From Haploplasma axanthum (GTDB taxonomy: Bacteria > Bacillota_I > Bacilli_A > Acholeplasmatales > Acholeplasmataceae), in contig NZ_LR215048.1 in assembly GCF_900660745.1 (NCBI RefSeq), positions 248,001 to 312,000 on the forward strand: 64,000 bases of DNA, written 5' to 3'. Positions within the stretch are counted from its first letter, which is position 1. The number at the start of each line of letters is the position of its first letter. Shown here piece by piece: positions 18,974 through 28,940 of the stretch. The notes under the pieces were generated by a model. The model was given only the letters and a program-made list of their open reading frames with translations. It was not told the origin of the DNA and ran no database searches. Position numbers and translations under genes: made by a program.

Positions 18974-20577
18974 CTACTCTAATAAATACTTATAATCATT
19001 AATACTCATTTTACTAATTCTAGAGTCACCTTCTTCAACAATTTGTTCAAACAACTCTTTTTTGATTGCTTGTAGCTCTAAAATCTTTTCTTCAATACTT
19101 TCTTTCATAATAACTTTGTAGATTGTTACACTATTCTTTTGACCAATTCTATGAGTTCTATCATTCGCTTGTTGCTCCGCTGCATCATTCCACCATGGAT
19201 CAATATGAATAACGATATCAGCACCAACTAAGTTTAATCCCGTTCCCCCTGCTTTAAGTGAAATAAAGAAAACTTTTTTAGTACTTTCCTCTTTATTAAA
19301 TTCATTAACCATATCAATACGGCTTCTTGCTTCTGTTTTTCCAGTTAATTCAAAGTATAAGTCTTCATTATATTTTTCTTTAACTAAATCTAAAGCTTTT
19401 ACAAATGAAGAAAACACTAGAACTTTATGTCCGGATTCTACCGAATTATCAATTAAGTTTGTTAATAACTCAATCTTTTCACTATCACTTTCATAATCAT
19501 TATATAAAAGTTTTGGTGAGATTGCTAATTGTCTTAATTTTGTAATATCAGCAAGAATCTCCATTTTATTAACTTCAGGGTTTTCAATTCTTTCTTTAAC
19601 TTTTAATAAATATGAATCATAAGCTTTTCTGCTTTCATTATCAAATTTACCATAAATTACTTCCTCAATCTTTGGTGGTAATTCTTTTAAAACTGTTTTT
19701 TTAGTTCTTCTAAGAATAAATGGCGCTGTTTTTTTAATAATAAAATCCATAGCTTTTTCATCACTTGTTGTTGCTCTTTCTTCAATACGTTTAAATCTTT
19801 GATATGTATATAAATATCCTGGCATTAAAAAGTCGAAAATACTCCATAAATCAGATATTCCATTTTCAATTGGCGTTCCTGTCAAAACAAATCGTTTTTC
19901 AGCATCAATACTCTTAGCTGCAATCGTTCTTAATGCATCAATGCTTTTAATATTTTGAGCTTCATCTAAAACAATTGTATCAAACTTAATATCTCTAAAT
20001 TCATCAATATCATTTCTTAACGTATCATATGAACTTATAACTATTAATTTTTCTTTAGAACTTTTAATTTTTCCAATGATCTCTTCGCGTTCCTTCTTAC
20101 TTCCAACATAAACAATCTTTTCAATTTGAATTTTGAATTTATCTAACTCACTTTCCCAGTTATATACCAAACTCTTAGGGCATACAACAAGTAATGGTTT
20201 ATCTGTTTTAATACTATCGAATAAAGAAATCATCTGAATAGTTTTTCCTAATCCCATATCATCCGCTAAAATACCACCTAAATTGTTATCATATAACGTT
20301 TTAAGCCATTTAAATCCTTCTAATTGATATGGTTTAAGCAAACTACTTAAACTGCTTGTATAGTCGTTATTTTTGTAATTCTTAATGTTTTCAATGATTT
20401 CTTCAATTTTACTTTCAACTTCAACATCTAAATAATTTGTTTGTTCATATAATTTAAATAAATTATGAATCGGATGCAGTCTTGTTGTTGTAAAGTTATC
20501 AATATCAATCCCTTGATTAACTACATAATCCCTTAAATCTTCAACTTCTTTAGTATCAATTAAAATTGCATTACCAT
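18974..20577 (-). pseudogene. SNF2-family helicase, C-terminal ATPase part (frameshifted from 20578-23436)
   Basis: An SNF2 ATPase core: LKPYQLEGFKWL, ADDMGLGKT, LDEAQNIKS, LTGTPIENGISDLWS, ISLKAGGTGLNLVGADIVIH and DRTHRIGQ. All seven helicase motifs are present. The frame is open upstream of the first usable start (TTG 20341) as far as 20577, where it continues the preceding SWIM-domain frame: one A added to the A6 run at 20598-20603 would give KKKKYIYLNGNAILID. The two pieces together make a standard ~1480-residue SWIM-SNF2 protein. Function is presumed chromatin- or RNA-polymerase-associated DNA translocation; it is disrupted as sequenced. Confidence 0.8.
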
Positions 20578-23436
20578 TTAAATAAATATATTTCTTCTTT
20601 TTTCATATGCTTTTAAGATTTTTCTTAATTCTTCTTCATTAAATTCTTTTTGTTCAATATGTGTTTTTAATAATCCACTATTTAAAGTAATGCTAATCTT
20701 AGCTTTTTCCATTTTCTTTACTTGCATACCCTTTAGTGTTTCTGAAATATATAATTCACCAAACTTCTTCAATGAATCTAGATTTGCAGTAATAAAATGA
20801 ATAATTAACTCTTGATTCTTAATTATATCTTTCTCAAATCCAAATGTTTCTAAAGTTTGGTTATATTTATCAATAATAACTTTTTGAAATTCTGTATTAG
20901 GTTTTAATACTTCGATATTATTATCGTAATATTTTCTCTTGAGAGCAATCACATCTTTTTTAGTATCATAATCTAAGTAACTATCAATTCTAATTGTTTT
21001 ATTAACGACTTTCTCTTTTAATGATTCTGAAAACTTAATTTCTTGATCAATAAAAGGAATAATCTTATTAATAAAATCATCAATTGCATATTCAACATTA
21101 ATTCTTGGATTATCAAGAATGAACTTTGTAATATTTCTTTGTTTCTGGTTAATGTAGTGGATTTTTTGAATTGTTTTATTATCTATATCAACAAGATAAT
21201 CAGATGATTTTAACTCTAAAATAATTTCAGATCTTAAAGAATCATTCAAATTAAGTTTAAAACCTTTTTCTTCTAATGATATATCAACAAGATAATCATT
21301 TTCTAATACTTTGTATAAAAAATAACTATTTGAAAATACAACATTATACTCATTTACTAAATATAAATATCCACCCTTACAAACATCAATTATTTCATCG
21401 ATTTTAGAGTCACTCATTGACAAGAAATCACTATTTCGATATTTTATGATTCCAGCGCTTTTTTCAAATATTGAAATAAGCTTTTTACTTCGATCGTCAA
21501 ATTGTCTTAGATCATGATGAAATGCTAAACTTTTTCCGTAACTAAAAAACTGTTTTTCTTCAATTAAATTTAAAAAAATTCCTAAGTTTTTAACAATATA
21601 ATCTTTATTAAATCCTACTTTAGCACCAATTGGTTTATAACCATCTCTTACTATCTTTCTTTTATTGGTTGCATCTTTAAATTCAAGAGCAAGTATTGGA
21701 AATATTTTTACTTGTTCACTAAGTAATGGAACATCATAATTAGTGATCTGATCTGATAACTGTTGAATTAATAACGGAGTTTCTTGTTTCTCCTTGATTT
21801 CCAATTTTTCTTGTCTTTTTGGATATAACCTATCAACAATTAAATCATATTCTTTTTGTTTTTCATCAGAAATTTGATTACTTAATTCTTCTTTAAAATT
21901 ACTTAAAAAATAAATATCATCATCTTTTAAACTTAATTGATTATTAACAATTTTAAATTCATATATGTCGCAATACCCAAAATCCGTTAAATATTCAATA
22001 AAAACACTTGAATTAAAGTTATCTTTATCTTCTATAATTATTATTCGATAATCCCTAATACTTGAAACTCTATTTTTATGGAGTCCAAAAATATTTCTTA
22101 ATTGTTCCGGTAATCCTTGATTTTTCAAATATAACATATTTTCATCGTTAAATATTTTTAAATCATATAAACGAAAACACAGACTAAAATCATTTTGCAG
22201 AAGATTTTTGAAATCTCCACCAAGTTTATCAAACAAAATCAGCATTTCATCTATTGTCATTGTTCTTCTAAAGTGATCATTCAAAATCTCTATTCGGAGT
22301 TTTTTGATTAACTTAATTTTTAAACCATTTTCAATTTTATCCAAATTACTAACAATGTCCTCGTATGTAAAACTTATTGCATCTAAATTAAGGTCCATTT
22401 TAAGTTCATAAGTCAAAAATAAAAAATTACTAAATCTTATTTTTCTAATATTAATCTTTTCTGCAATTTTTAAAATTTCATCATACGTCAACATTTTCTT
22501 AAGAATATTATAATAATGATAATCTGGATTAACCCAGAAATTATAACTTGCTAAATACTTTTCATTATCACTGATATTACTTTTAAAGTAATTGACTATT
22601 TGTTTTTGAATATCTTCGTTCATATTTAAAAAAGGTAATAGGTAATTTCCATTAATTACAGCATTACTTTTTAAAATACCAACGACATTTTTAATATCGT
22701 TTGCTTGAATTCTATTTATATAAATTAATTTGTCATTCATAATTAGTGCTTTATAATACAAATACTTAATTTCTTTATCACTGATTTGAGAAACTATTTT
22801 ATCAATAATTGTATTTCGGTAATTAGTTAAACTATAAGCGGTTGATATGTATTGATTGATTAAAGCTTCTAGTTCCAAATTTGAAAAAATATTTTTTAGT
22901 TTTACAAATAACTCATAAACTAAAAAATGATAATTTTCCATATTGGCATGATTTCTTTGACCAAAATTAAAATAAATTTGGATTTGTTTAATAACATCTG
23001 TACTTGGTAATTTTAATGATTCAATATATTCAATTAAAGTTTTGTAAAAATTATCAAAATCGGTACTTGTTACCATGTATTGTTCAGTGACTGTTTCTAA
23101 TTTTTTATAATAACTTGAATTAGAAAGTATATTATTATTACTTGTTCCTCTAACAAGTTCATTTAACTCATGATTTCCTCTTATTTCGTAAAGAAGTGCT
23201 ACAACATGTTTGCATACTCCTTCATAAGGACACGAACAATTATAATCTATGATTTCATTATTATGAATTTGAACTTCGGTATCATAATAATAATCACTAC
23301 TACCAAGGACATTAGCAGTTATAGTATTGTTATATTGATTATGTTCAATATTTTCAACTGTTCCCCATTTATAGTAATCTTTTCCTCTTTTTATTATAGT
23401 ATTATTAATCTCTTTTTCAAAGTTACTAAAATTCAT
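20578..23436 (-). pseudogene. SWIM zinc-finger N-terminal part of the SNF2 helicase
   Basis: 952 residues. Near the start is a SWIM zinc finger: C67-S-C69 and C75-K-H77 (YNCSCPYEGVCKHV). A long helical region follows, as in Firmicutes SWIM/SNF2 proteins (SNF2_assoc region near 600-900). It stops at TAA 20578-20580 just after AYEKRRNIFI, before the ATPase. The start MNFSNFEKEINNTI is typical of the family. Loss of one A in the homopolymer at 20598-20603 explains the early stop. If real, the cell makes a DNA-binding half without motor. Confidence 0.75.
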
Positions 23437-23472
23437 TTAATCACCGTCCAACCTATATTTTACCATTTTTAA

Positions 23473-23496
23473 ATAAAAAAAGGAAAATTATATTCC
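23473..23496 (-). terminator. Terminator after the peptide gene
   Basis: Minus strand GGGAATATAATTTTCC followed by TTTTTTT; located 36 bp after the stop codon of the 71-residue peptide gene. Confidence 0.5.
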
Positions 23497-23531
23497 CTCT
23501 TCTACTCCCAATATTCCCATTAATTGACTTC

Positions 23532-23747
23532 CTAATAAATACCTATCCACTCTGGTAGGCCAACAGCATCAGCATAATCCCTAGATACCTCAGTTGTTGT
23601 AAGACCATAATCATTCTTATCAAATTCAGTTGTGAATTCAACTTCATTCATTTCTATGCTATCTATTTCATCAAGTTTAACTTCGTTTTTCAATCCAAAA
23701 ACACCTCCAATTAGCAACATAAATAACATTCTGATGACTTTTTTCAT
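23532..23747 (-). CDS. Putative exported quorum-sensing pre-peptide
   Basis: 71 residues. The N-terminus MKKVIRMLFMLLIGGVFG is a signal-peptide-like hydrophobic helix, then an acidic linker with no structure, then a conserved-looking short tail ending GLPEWIGIY. The strong AGGAGGTG site precedes ATG 23745-23747. It is divergent from an RRNPP-type regulator, which is the standard layout of PapR/PlcR, Phr/Rap and Shp/Rgg pairs: the peptide is exported, trimmed, re-imported and bound by the TPR domain of the regulator. The mature form is probably the last 7-9 residues. Function is inferred from context and shape. Confidence 0.6.
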   Translation of the reverse strand: MKKVIRMLFMLLIGGVFGLKNEVKLDEIDSIEMNEVEFTTEFDKNDYGLTTTEVSRDYADAVGLPEWIGIY

Positions 23748-23808
23748 AATTTCACCTCCTTATACTTGTTTCATCTCTATTTTTGTGCTAAATTAGAGAA
23801 TAGAGTAG

Positions 23809-23822
23809 GGCACATGTGTCAC
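23809..23822. promoter_or_regulatory. Palindromic CACATGTG element in the divergent promoter region
   Basis: CACATGTG at 23811-23818 is the centre of an imperfect palindrome between the peptide gene and its regulator, about 20 bp before the regulator start. It is a candidate operator; no experimental motif is known to me for it. Confidence 0.3.
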
Positions 23823-23838
23823 TTTTTAAGGAGTTATT

Positions 23839-24219
23839 ATGAGAAAATTTGATCAATCGAGAGAAATCGCATTATTTATTGAAAAACTGCGCGAATATCG
23901 AAACATTTCGCAAGAAGAATTTTTAGATGATATCGTATCTATGAGACAATACCGTAGATATATGAATGGTGATTCAACTTTGTCTTATGTCATCTTAGAC
24001 AAACTTGCTATCAAGCTTGGTTTTGATGCCGAGTTTATTATTATGGAGTTAGAAACTGAAAAGATAAAACAAACTCAAGCGGTTGTTAACTTATATAATG
24101 CTGTTGCTACTGGAAATATAGATAAATCAGTTGAACTTTTTATGCAGATAAACGAAAAACATCTTATTTCTGAAAACGACAGATTATTATTTAGTCATGC
24201 TAAGTACTTCTTCGACTAA
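23839..24219 (+). pseudogene. RRNPP-type transcriptional regulator, N-terminal part (interrupted by IS91 element)
   Basis: 126 codons: an XRE-type helix-turn-helix (IEKLREYRNISQEEFLDD, RQYRRYMNGDSTLS) followed by the start of a TPR-like helical domain (TQAVVNLYNAVATGNIDKSVELF). The frame closes two codons into the inserted element. The other half resumes at 26056. An AAGGAG site precedes ATG 23839. In the intact form it would be about 300 residues, the size of Rgg/PlcR-type peptide receptors. The truncated protein keeps the DNA-binding domain but not the peptide-binding domain. Confidence 0.7.
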
Positions 24220-24300
24220 ACAAAAAGTGAAATAAATTTCACTCGGGGCGATTACTAATCGCCTCTTTTATTTTCATATCTTATTATTTATAATATAGCT

Positions 24301-25611
24301 ATGGATACTAATGTTTATGTTAAAAATCTTTATAAAGATTTACTAGCCACTGCTGCTAAAAATGGTAATACTGTTTATGAGAATGAATTAACGAGACTTT
24401 CTAATCTTGAGCATGTTCGTTCCCTAAACTCTAATCACGTCTCTATAAAGGAGATTTTTCGCGCTTTTTGGCCTTCTTTTAAATTACTTCATCAAGATAA
24501 ACTTCGTTCTTCTATTATTAAAAATGTTGAATCTATGATTGATTGTAGAAATTTATCTAAGGGCTATCTTTTCTATGAGTGCTCTAAATGTGATCATTAT
24601 CATTTATCTGGTTTATCTTGTCATTCTAGATTTTGTTCCTCTTGTGGCCATAAATATCGTGATTCTCGCTCTTTGGAAATTCAAAAGAAACTTATTTCTG
24701 TTCCTCATCGTCATTTTGTTTTTTCTCTTCCCTTTGATTTAAGACCTTTCTTTTGGAAGTGTCGACCTTTATTTGATTGTTTATTTAAATCTGTTAATGA
24801 TTCTCTTCATTTTTCTTTAGATCTTTCTAAAAAAGATCTAGCAGATGATGCTAGGCTTGGCTTCGTTGCTTTCCTTCATACTTCGGGCCGTAGTTTAAAT
24901 CTTCATCCTCATATTCATGTTTTAATTGCTGAAGCTACTATTGATAAGTTTAACAAGAAAAAAGATCTTTATTTTTTTCCTTTCGAACGTCTCAGAAAGA
25001 CTTTTATGTTCAAATTCTTATCCTTAGCTTCTAAAGTTCTCAAAGCTTTTGGTAATCATTCTCTTTATCGTGAATTTAACATCTTAAGGTCTAAAATTAT
25101 CAAAAAATATAAAGACGGTTTTTATACTTACGGTCCTAGGATTAAAGAGTTTACTAAATTTTATAACACTAAAAAAATTGCTAATTATATTGCTAGATAT
25201 GCTTCTCATCCTCCTATTGCTGAATCCAATATTTTATCTCTTGATTCTACTAATAGCACTGTCTCTTGGCGTTATACTCCTCACGATGATCCTAATAATC
25301 CTGTCGTTATTACTGAACATCCTCATATCTTTATTTCTAGACTAATTAGACATATCCATGATGAGGGTTTTCATCAAATTCGTTACTATGGTTTTTATGC
25401 TAATAAATCTGCTCGTGCTAACTCTTTTACTAAATTAGTTTCTAAATCTTCTATTGATTACTTAAAATCTAGATTAAAATGGCGTATAATGTTGCTAGAT
25501 ACTTTTAAGTTTGATCCCCTTCTTTGTAGCTGTGGTGCCAAGATGGTTTTAAATATCAAACTTTCATTTCTACCAAATAATAATAAAGGAGCTTATATTT
25601 CTGATGCCTAA
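24301..25611 (+). CDS. tnpA: IS91-family transposase (HUH, zinc-binding)
   Basis: 436 residues. An N-terminal zinc-binding domain has C-x2-C, H and C-x2-C (YECSKCDHYH, CHSRFCSSCGHKYRDSR). The HUH catalytic motif is HPHIHVL near residue 200, and tyrosines follow in KKIANYIARYASH near 295. This is the order of IS91 single-strand transposases that cut at the ori end and transfer by rolling circle. It lacks a clear ribosome site but starts with ATG immediately after the left-end hairpins. Codon use is more T-rich than that of neighbouring genes. Confidence 0.88.
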   Translation: MDTNVYVKNLYKDLLATAAKNGNTVYENELTRLSNLEHVRSLNSNHVSIKEIFRAFWPSFKLLHQDKLRSSIIKNVESMIDCRNLSKGYLFYECSKCDHYHLSGLSCHSRFCSSCGHKYRDSRSLEIQKKLISVPHRHFVFSLPFDLRPFFWKCRPLFDCLFKSVNDSLHFSLDLSKKDLADDARLGFVAFLHTSGRSLNLHPHIHVLIAEATIDKFNKKKDLYFFPFERLRKTFMFKFLSLASKVLKAFGNHSLYREFNILRSKIIKKYKDGFYTYGPRIKEFTKFYNTKKIANYIARYASHPPIAESNILSLDSTNSTVSWRYTPHDDPNNPVVITEHPHIFISRLIRHIHDEGFHQIRYYGFYANKSARANSFTKLVSKSSIDYLKSRLKWRIMLLDTFKFDPLLCSCGAKMVLNIKLSFLPNNNKGAYISDA

Positions 25612-25939
25612 ACTTTTTAAAACTTATAAACCTATTTTGTCTAATTCACAAAAGAAGAATCTTTATCGTGAATATGAATTAGGTATTGCTGAGGGTTTTA
25701 TCCCTGGTCCTAAGTTATCTTTTGATAACTATTTTAAAAATTCTGATTTGTTTGATATGATTGAAATGAAATGTCTTGATTGTCACTTTGAATTAAATTT
25801 AAGTTATGAACATTTTTCTATGGATGTTCTTCATAATGAGGCTGCTTTCCCTTTAGATTTCTGTCCTGAATGTGGTAAGTTGCAGTTTGTTCCTAAAGAT
25901 GTTTTTAAAAAATTAATTCCTTTTAACGTTTTAAAATAA
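25604..25939 (+). CDS. Zinc-ribbon accessory protein of the IS91 element
   Basis: 111 residues with one four-cysteine zinc ribbon: C-x2-C (KCLDCHFE) and C-x2-C (FCPECGKLQF) about 30 residues apart. The start overlaps the transposase end by 8 bp, and AAAGGAGC precedes it inside the transposase gene, so it is co-translated. Classic IS91 has only the transposase, so this is either an accessory factor for target or end recognition or a passenger. I do not recognise a named family. Confidence 0.55.
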   Translation: MPKLFKTYKPILSNSQKKNLYREYELGIAEGFIPGPKLSFDNYFKNSDLFDMIEMKCLDCHFELNLSYEHFSMDVLHNEAAFPLDFCPECGKLQFVPKDVFKKLIPFNVLK

Positions 25940-25960
25940 ACTAAGATATATTATACTTTG

Positions 25961-25990
25961 TAATAAACTTCTAATATGGAGTTTTTTTAA
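25961..25990 (+). terminator. Hairpin with T run near the right end of the IS91 element
   Basis: AAACTtCTAATATGgAGTTT followed by TTTT, after the accessory gene; a weak rho-independent terminator. Confidence 0.4.
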
Positions 25991-26055
25991 GTATATCCTT
26001 TTTTGATTAGACCAAATACAATTTCCTATTCAATAAAAAAGGACAAGCCACAGAG

Positions 26056-26580
26056 CTTGTCACAATTAATAGAATTAAAAAACTATTAGGATATGATACA
26101 ATTTTTACTAAAAAAGCTTTTTCAACTTCAGAACTTTTAATTCTTGTATCATTATTTACTTTTAAGACATTTAAAGATATTGATTTAGTCGCAGAAAAAC
26201 TAGCTTTTTATGCTGATAACAATATTACCGTTGTTAGTGGTCATAATATTAGAGTTATTTCACTTGTTCTTGAACAACTTGCTAAATACTTCAGTATTAA
26301 AGAAAACTATGAAAAGATGTTATATTACGCAACAGAAGGAATTAGATACTCACAATCACTTAGATCGTTATATCTTTTAGATAATCTATACTTCTTTGCT
26401 GGTGCTGCATCACATGAATTAAATTTATTAGAAAAACGTGATAGTTACTTTGCAAGTTGCTGGTTCGCTTTAAAGGTTGAAGGAAATCCTGTTAAGATTG
26501 CTCGTTTTAGAGCAAACTTTGATCGACTATTTGATTTAGATATTGAAGAAATTGCATGTGAATACGTAAAAAGAGGCTGA
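26056..26580 (+). pseudogene. RRNPP-type regulator, C-terminal TPR part (after IS insertion)
   Basis: An open frame of 175 codons continuing the regulator at 23839: LVTINRIKKLLGYDTIF, then helical TPR-like repeats rich in Tyr, Ala and Leu (NYEKMLYYATEGIRYSQSLRSLYLLDNLYFFAGAASHELN as two adjacent helices) and ending EYVKRG. In related regulators these repeats bind the signalling peptide. An internal ATG at 26317 could initiate a short product but has no clear ribosome site. Confidence 0.65.
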
Positions 26581-26608
26581 GAAAAATCTCAACCTCTTCT
26601 TTTTTTAT
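26572..26608 (+). terminator. Strong terminator of the regulator gene
   Basis: AGAGGCTGAGA-AAAAA-TCTCAACCTCT followed by TCTTTTTTT, overlapping the last codons. Confidence 0.75.
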
Positions 26609-26617
26609 CATTATTCA

Positions 26618-27289
26618 TTATTTTTCTTTCATTACACCATCAATTATTTCATATACTCTATCACAATACTTTAATAACCTTTCATCATGAGTTACCATAA
26701 TTGTCGCTTTATTTTGTTCTTTCGTTGCTTTTTGTAAAAGTCCAACTACTTCAAAAGCTCTTTTAGTATCTAAACTAGCTGTTGGCTCATCTGCAAAGAC
26801 AACTGCGGGGTTATGATAAAGTGCTTTTGCGATTGCGACCCTTTGTCGCTCTCCACCTGATAATTCGTTTGGATATTTCTTTTCTAAATTATTAACATCC
26901 AGTTTATTAAATAATTCTTGAATCCATTCATGATCAGGCTTAGTTTTTGAAATTCTGTTATATAGTGTTAATTGTTCTCTAACATTTAAAAATGGAATTA
27001 AATTAGATGCTTGTAATATAAAACCAATTCTTTCAAATCTCACTTTTGAGTTTTCTTTAATATCTAACTCACTAAATGGTTTACCTTCAATATGAACAGT
27101 TCCTGTTGTTGGTTTTTGAAGTCCACCAAGGATTGTTAAGAAAGTTGATTTACCACTTCCACTTGGCCCAATAATTCCAATAAACTCACCTTCTTTAGCA
27201 ACAAAGTTAGTTTCTTTCAAAGCAACAATTTTTTCTTCATTTTGTAAAAACTCTTTACTAACATTTTTCATTTCTATTAATGTTTTCAT
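26618..27289 (-). CDS. ABC transporter ATP-binding protein (MacB/DevA/LolD type)
   Basis: About 223 residues. Walker A is GPSGSGKST, the signature LSGGERQRVAIAKAL, Walker B VVFADEPTASLD and the H-loop MVTHDERL. This is the subfamily that pairs with FtsX-like permeases. ATG 27287-27289 has AGGTGG just upstream; a GTG nine bases earlier is less favoured. The permease gene ends one or two bases before the frame, so the two form one operon. It adjoins the disrupted peptide-sensing locus, so peptide export is an option, not shown. Confidence 0.88.
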   Translation of the reverse strand: MKTLIEMKNVSKEFLQNEEKIVALKETNFVAKEGEFIGIIGPSGSGKSTFLTILGGLQKPTTGTVHIEGKPFSELDIKENSKVRFERIGFILQASNLIPFLNVREQLTLYNRISKTKPDHEWIQELFNKLDVNNLEKKYPNELSGGERQRVAIAKALYHNPAVVFADEPTASLDTKRAFEVVGLLQKATKEQNKATIMVTHDERLLKYCDRVYEIIDGVMKEK

Positions 27290-27298
27290 ATTATCCAC

Positions 27299-28345
27299 CT
27301 ACCCAATCGCTCTTAATGGATCTATCTTAGTTATCATTGATACTGAGAATAGTCCAGATAAAATCGGAAATAAAAAGAAACATATCGTTATTATTGCATA
27401 TAATAAATAGTTAATAGCAAACGGAATTACGCTTCCAAGAAATGCACCTGTTAAAACAGTTAATAATAATCCAAAAACAGTTCCAATTAAAACAATTAAA
27501 ATCGTTTGGTTAATAACTGATAAACTAATATATTTATTTGAAATACCCTGTGCCTTCATTACACCAAACATACTAATCTTTTGAATTGTTAACACATAAA
27601 TAAAGATTCCTAATGCAAATGCAATTATAACAATTAAAAATCCAATCATCATCGTAAAAGTTAAAACTTGTGCAGTATAGCCTGGTAACGTTTGATTAAA
27701 ATCACTAATCTTATAAACTGTTAATCCATTACTATCATTTACTTCACCCTTAATAAAGATTGCATTAAATGTACTTGATTCACTTCCACTAAATCGATAT
27801 TCTCTCCATGTGTCTAAACTAATATAGACAATTGGAGCAGTTTGATAAGTTGCATTTTTAGTAAACCCTACTATTGTCCATCTTTCTTCGCTATTAGATA
27901 ATGAGATTGCATCTCCTATTTTGTATCCTTCTTTTTCTAGTTTATTATCAACAATTACATTTTTTCCTTCTAATTTAGATTTAAAATCATTGACATAAAA
28001 AGTGATATCATCAACTCCGAAGATGTACGCATCTAATTTTGATTCAACATCATCACCATTCATAATAACGGCAGGAAACAATCCAAACTTTGATTTTGAT
28101 CCATTAACATTTGTATTATTAAAATCTTCATCCTTAAGCATTGACATCATAATATTATCATTTGCTTTATCACTCATTGTTATATAGTCAGCACCAATTT
28201 TATTTATACCGTTAGTATATGAAGATGCCAAACCATATGCCAATGCTGTTAAAAAATAAACTAAGTACGTGATTAAAGCAACCAAGGCAATAATTAATCC
28301 AAACTTACGTTTATTCTTCGTTAATTCTTTCCAAGCTAAATACAT
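27299..28345 (-). CDS. ABC transporter permease, FtsX/MacB/DevC-like
   Basis: About 348 residues: one N-terminal membrane helix (KFGLIIALVALITYLVYFLTAL), a ~200-residue extracytoplasmic domain and three C-terminal helices (LTFTMMIGFLIVIIAFALGIFIYVL onward), the four-helix FtsX fold. KMGISNKYI-like coupling text is present as MKAQGISNKYIS. The start ATG at 28343-28345 follows AAAGGGGA. Together with the ATPase downstream it forms an exporter or mechanotransmission complex. Confidence 0.85.
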   Translation of the reverse strand: MYLAWKELTKNKRKFGLIIALVALITYLVYFLTALAYGLASSYTNGINKIGADYITMSDKANDNIMMSMLKDEDFNNTNVNGSKSKFGLFPAVIMNGDDVESKLDAYIFGVDDITFYVNDFKSKLEGKNVIVDNKLEKEGYKIGDAISLSNSEERWTIVGFTKNATYQTAPIVYISLDTWREYRFSGSESSTFNAIFIKGEVNDSNGLTVYKISDFNQTLPGYTAQVLTFTMMIGFLIVIIAFALGIFIYVLTIQKISMFGVMKAQGISNKYISLSVINQTILIVLIGTVFGLLLTVLTGAFLGSVIPFAINYLLYAIITICFFLFPILSGLFSVSMITKIDPLRAIG

Positions 28346-28416
28346 AAATATTCCCCTTTCATTTTTATCAAGTATATTATATACCAAATAACGTATTAAA
28401 AAGGGATTAACACTTT

Positions 28417-28830
28417 TCAGATTTCTTGTTTTGTTTCTAATACAGCCATTTCATCAACCAGATTATTAAGTTCATCATTAGAATGGCCTTTAACTTTAAT
28501 AAATTTCAGATTACTAAATTTACTTAATAATAAATCCAATTCATCCCACAAATCATTATTTTTATTTCTTTTCCAATTCTTTGTTATTGTATTAATGACA
28601 TAGCTACTATCACTATGAATTATCGTTTCCACATCATATTTCTTTATATTTTTTAATGCTTCAATAACTGCTAATATCTCCATTCTATTATTAGTTGTTT
28701 TTTCAACTCGTCCACTTTTCTTTTTTATTTTATCTTGATATTTTAAAATAAATGCCCATCCACCTACTGATTTATCAAACTCTTGATTATTTGAACACGC
28801 ACCATCGGTATATACTATTAATCTCTTCAT
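28417..28830 (-). CDS. rnhA: Ribonuclease HI
   Basis: 137 residues. All catalytic acids are visible: D9 in VYTDGACS, E in NNRMEILAVIEAL, D in IIHSDSSYV and D in NLVDEMA, with KVKGHSNDELNN as the handle loop before the last. It degrades RNA in RNA-DNA hybrids. The start at 28830 (MKRLIVYTDG) is chosen because GGGAG precedes it; an upstream in-frame ATG at 28845 lacks a site. Single gene, divergent from the glycosyltransferase. Confidence 0.9.
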   Translation of the reverse strand: MKRLIVYTDGACSNNQEFDKSVGGWAFILKYQDKIKKKSGRVEKTTNNRMEILAVIEALKNIKKYDVETIIHSDSSYVINTITKNWKRNKNNDLWDELDLLLSKFSNLKFIKVKGHSNDELNNLVDEMAVLETKQEI

Positions 28831-28940
28831 TTTCTCAACTCCCAAATCAAAATGATTATACCATATCAGGAAAAACTATATTATGGTATAATTCATATAC
28901 ACAAAAATATAAAGTTTTTTTGTATATCAGGGGGAAAATT

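Larger units (their letters stand above)
24217..26055 (+). mobile_element. IS91-family insertion element
   Basis: About 1839 bp, the usual IS91 length, containing a HUH transposase and a small accessory gene. Removing 24217-26055 restores one frame through the host regulator (KYFFD then LVTINRIKKLLG). No target duplication is seen, and the right end abuts CTTG at 26056-26059; both are expected of IS91-family rolling-circle transposition. The left end carries two hairpins (GTGAAA-TAAA-TTTCAC at 24228-24242; GGCGAT...ATCGCC at 24247-24263). The exact ends are inferred from this reconstruction. Confidence 0.75.

Noticed and set aside
28752-28940. N-terminal extension of the GT4 glycosyltransferase
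   Set aside because: Overlaps rnhA on the other strand and lacks family similarity; MIILFVIDNYES at 28941 is the proper start.
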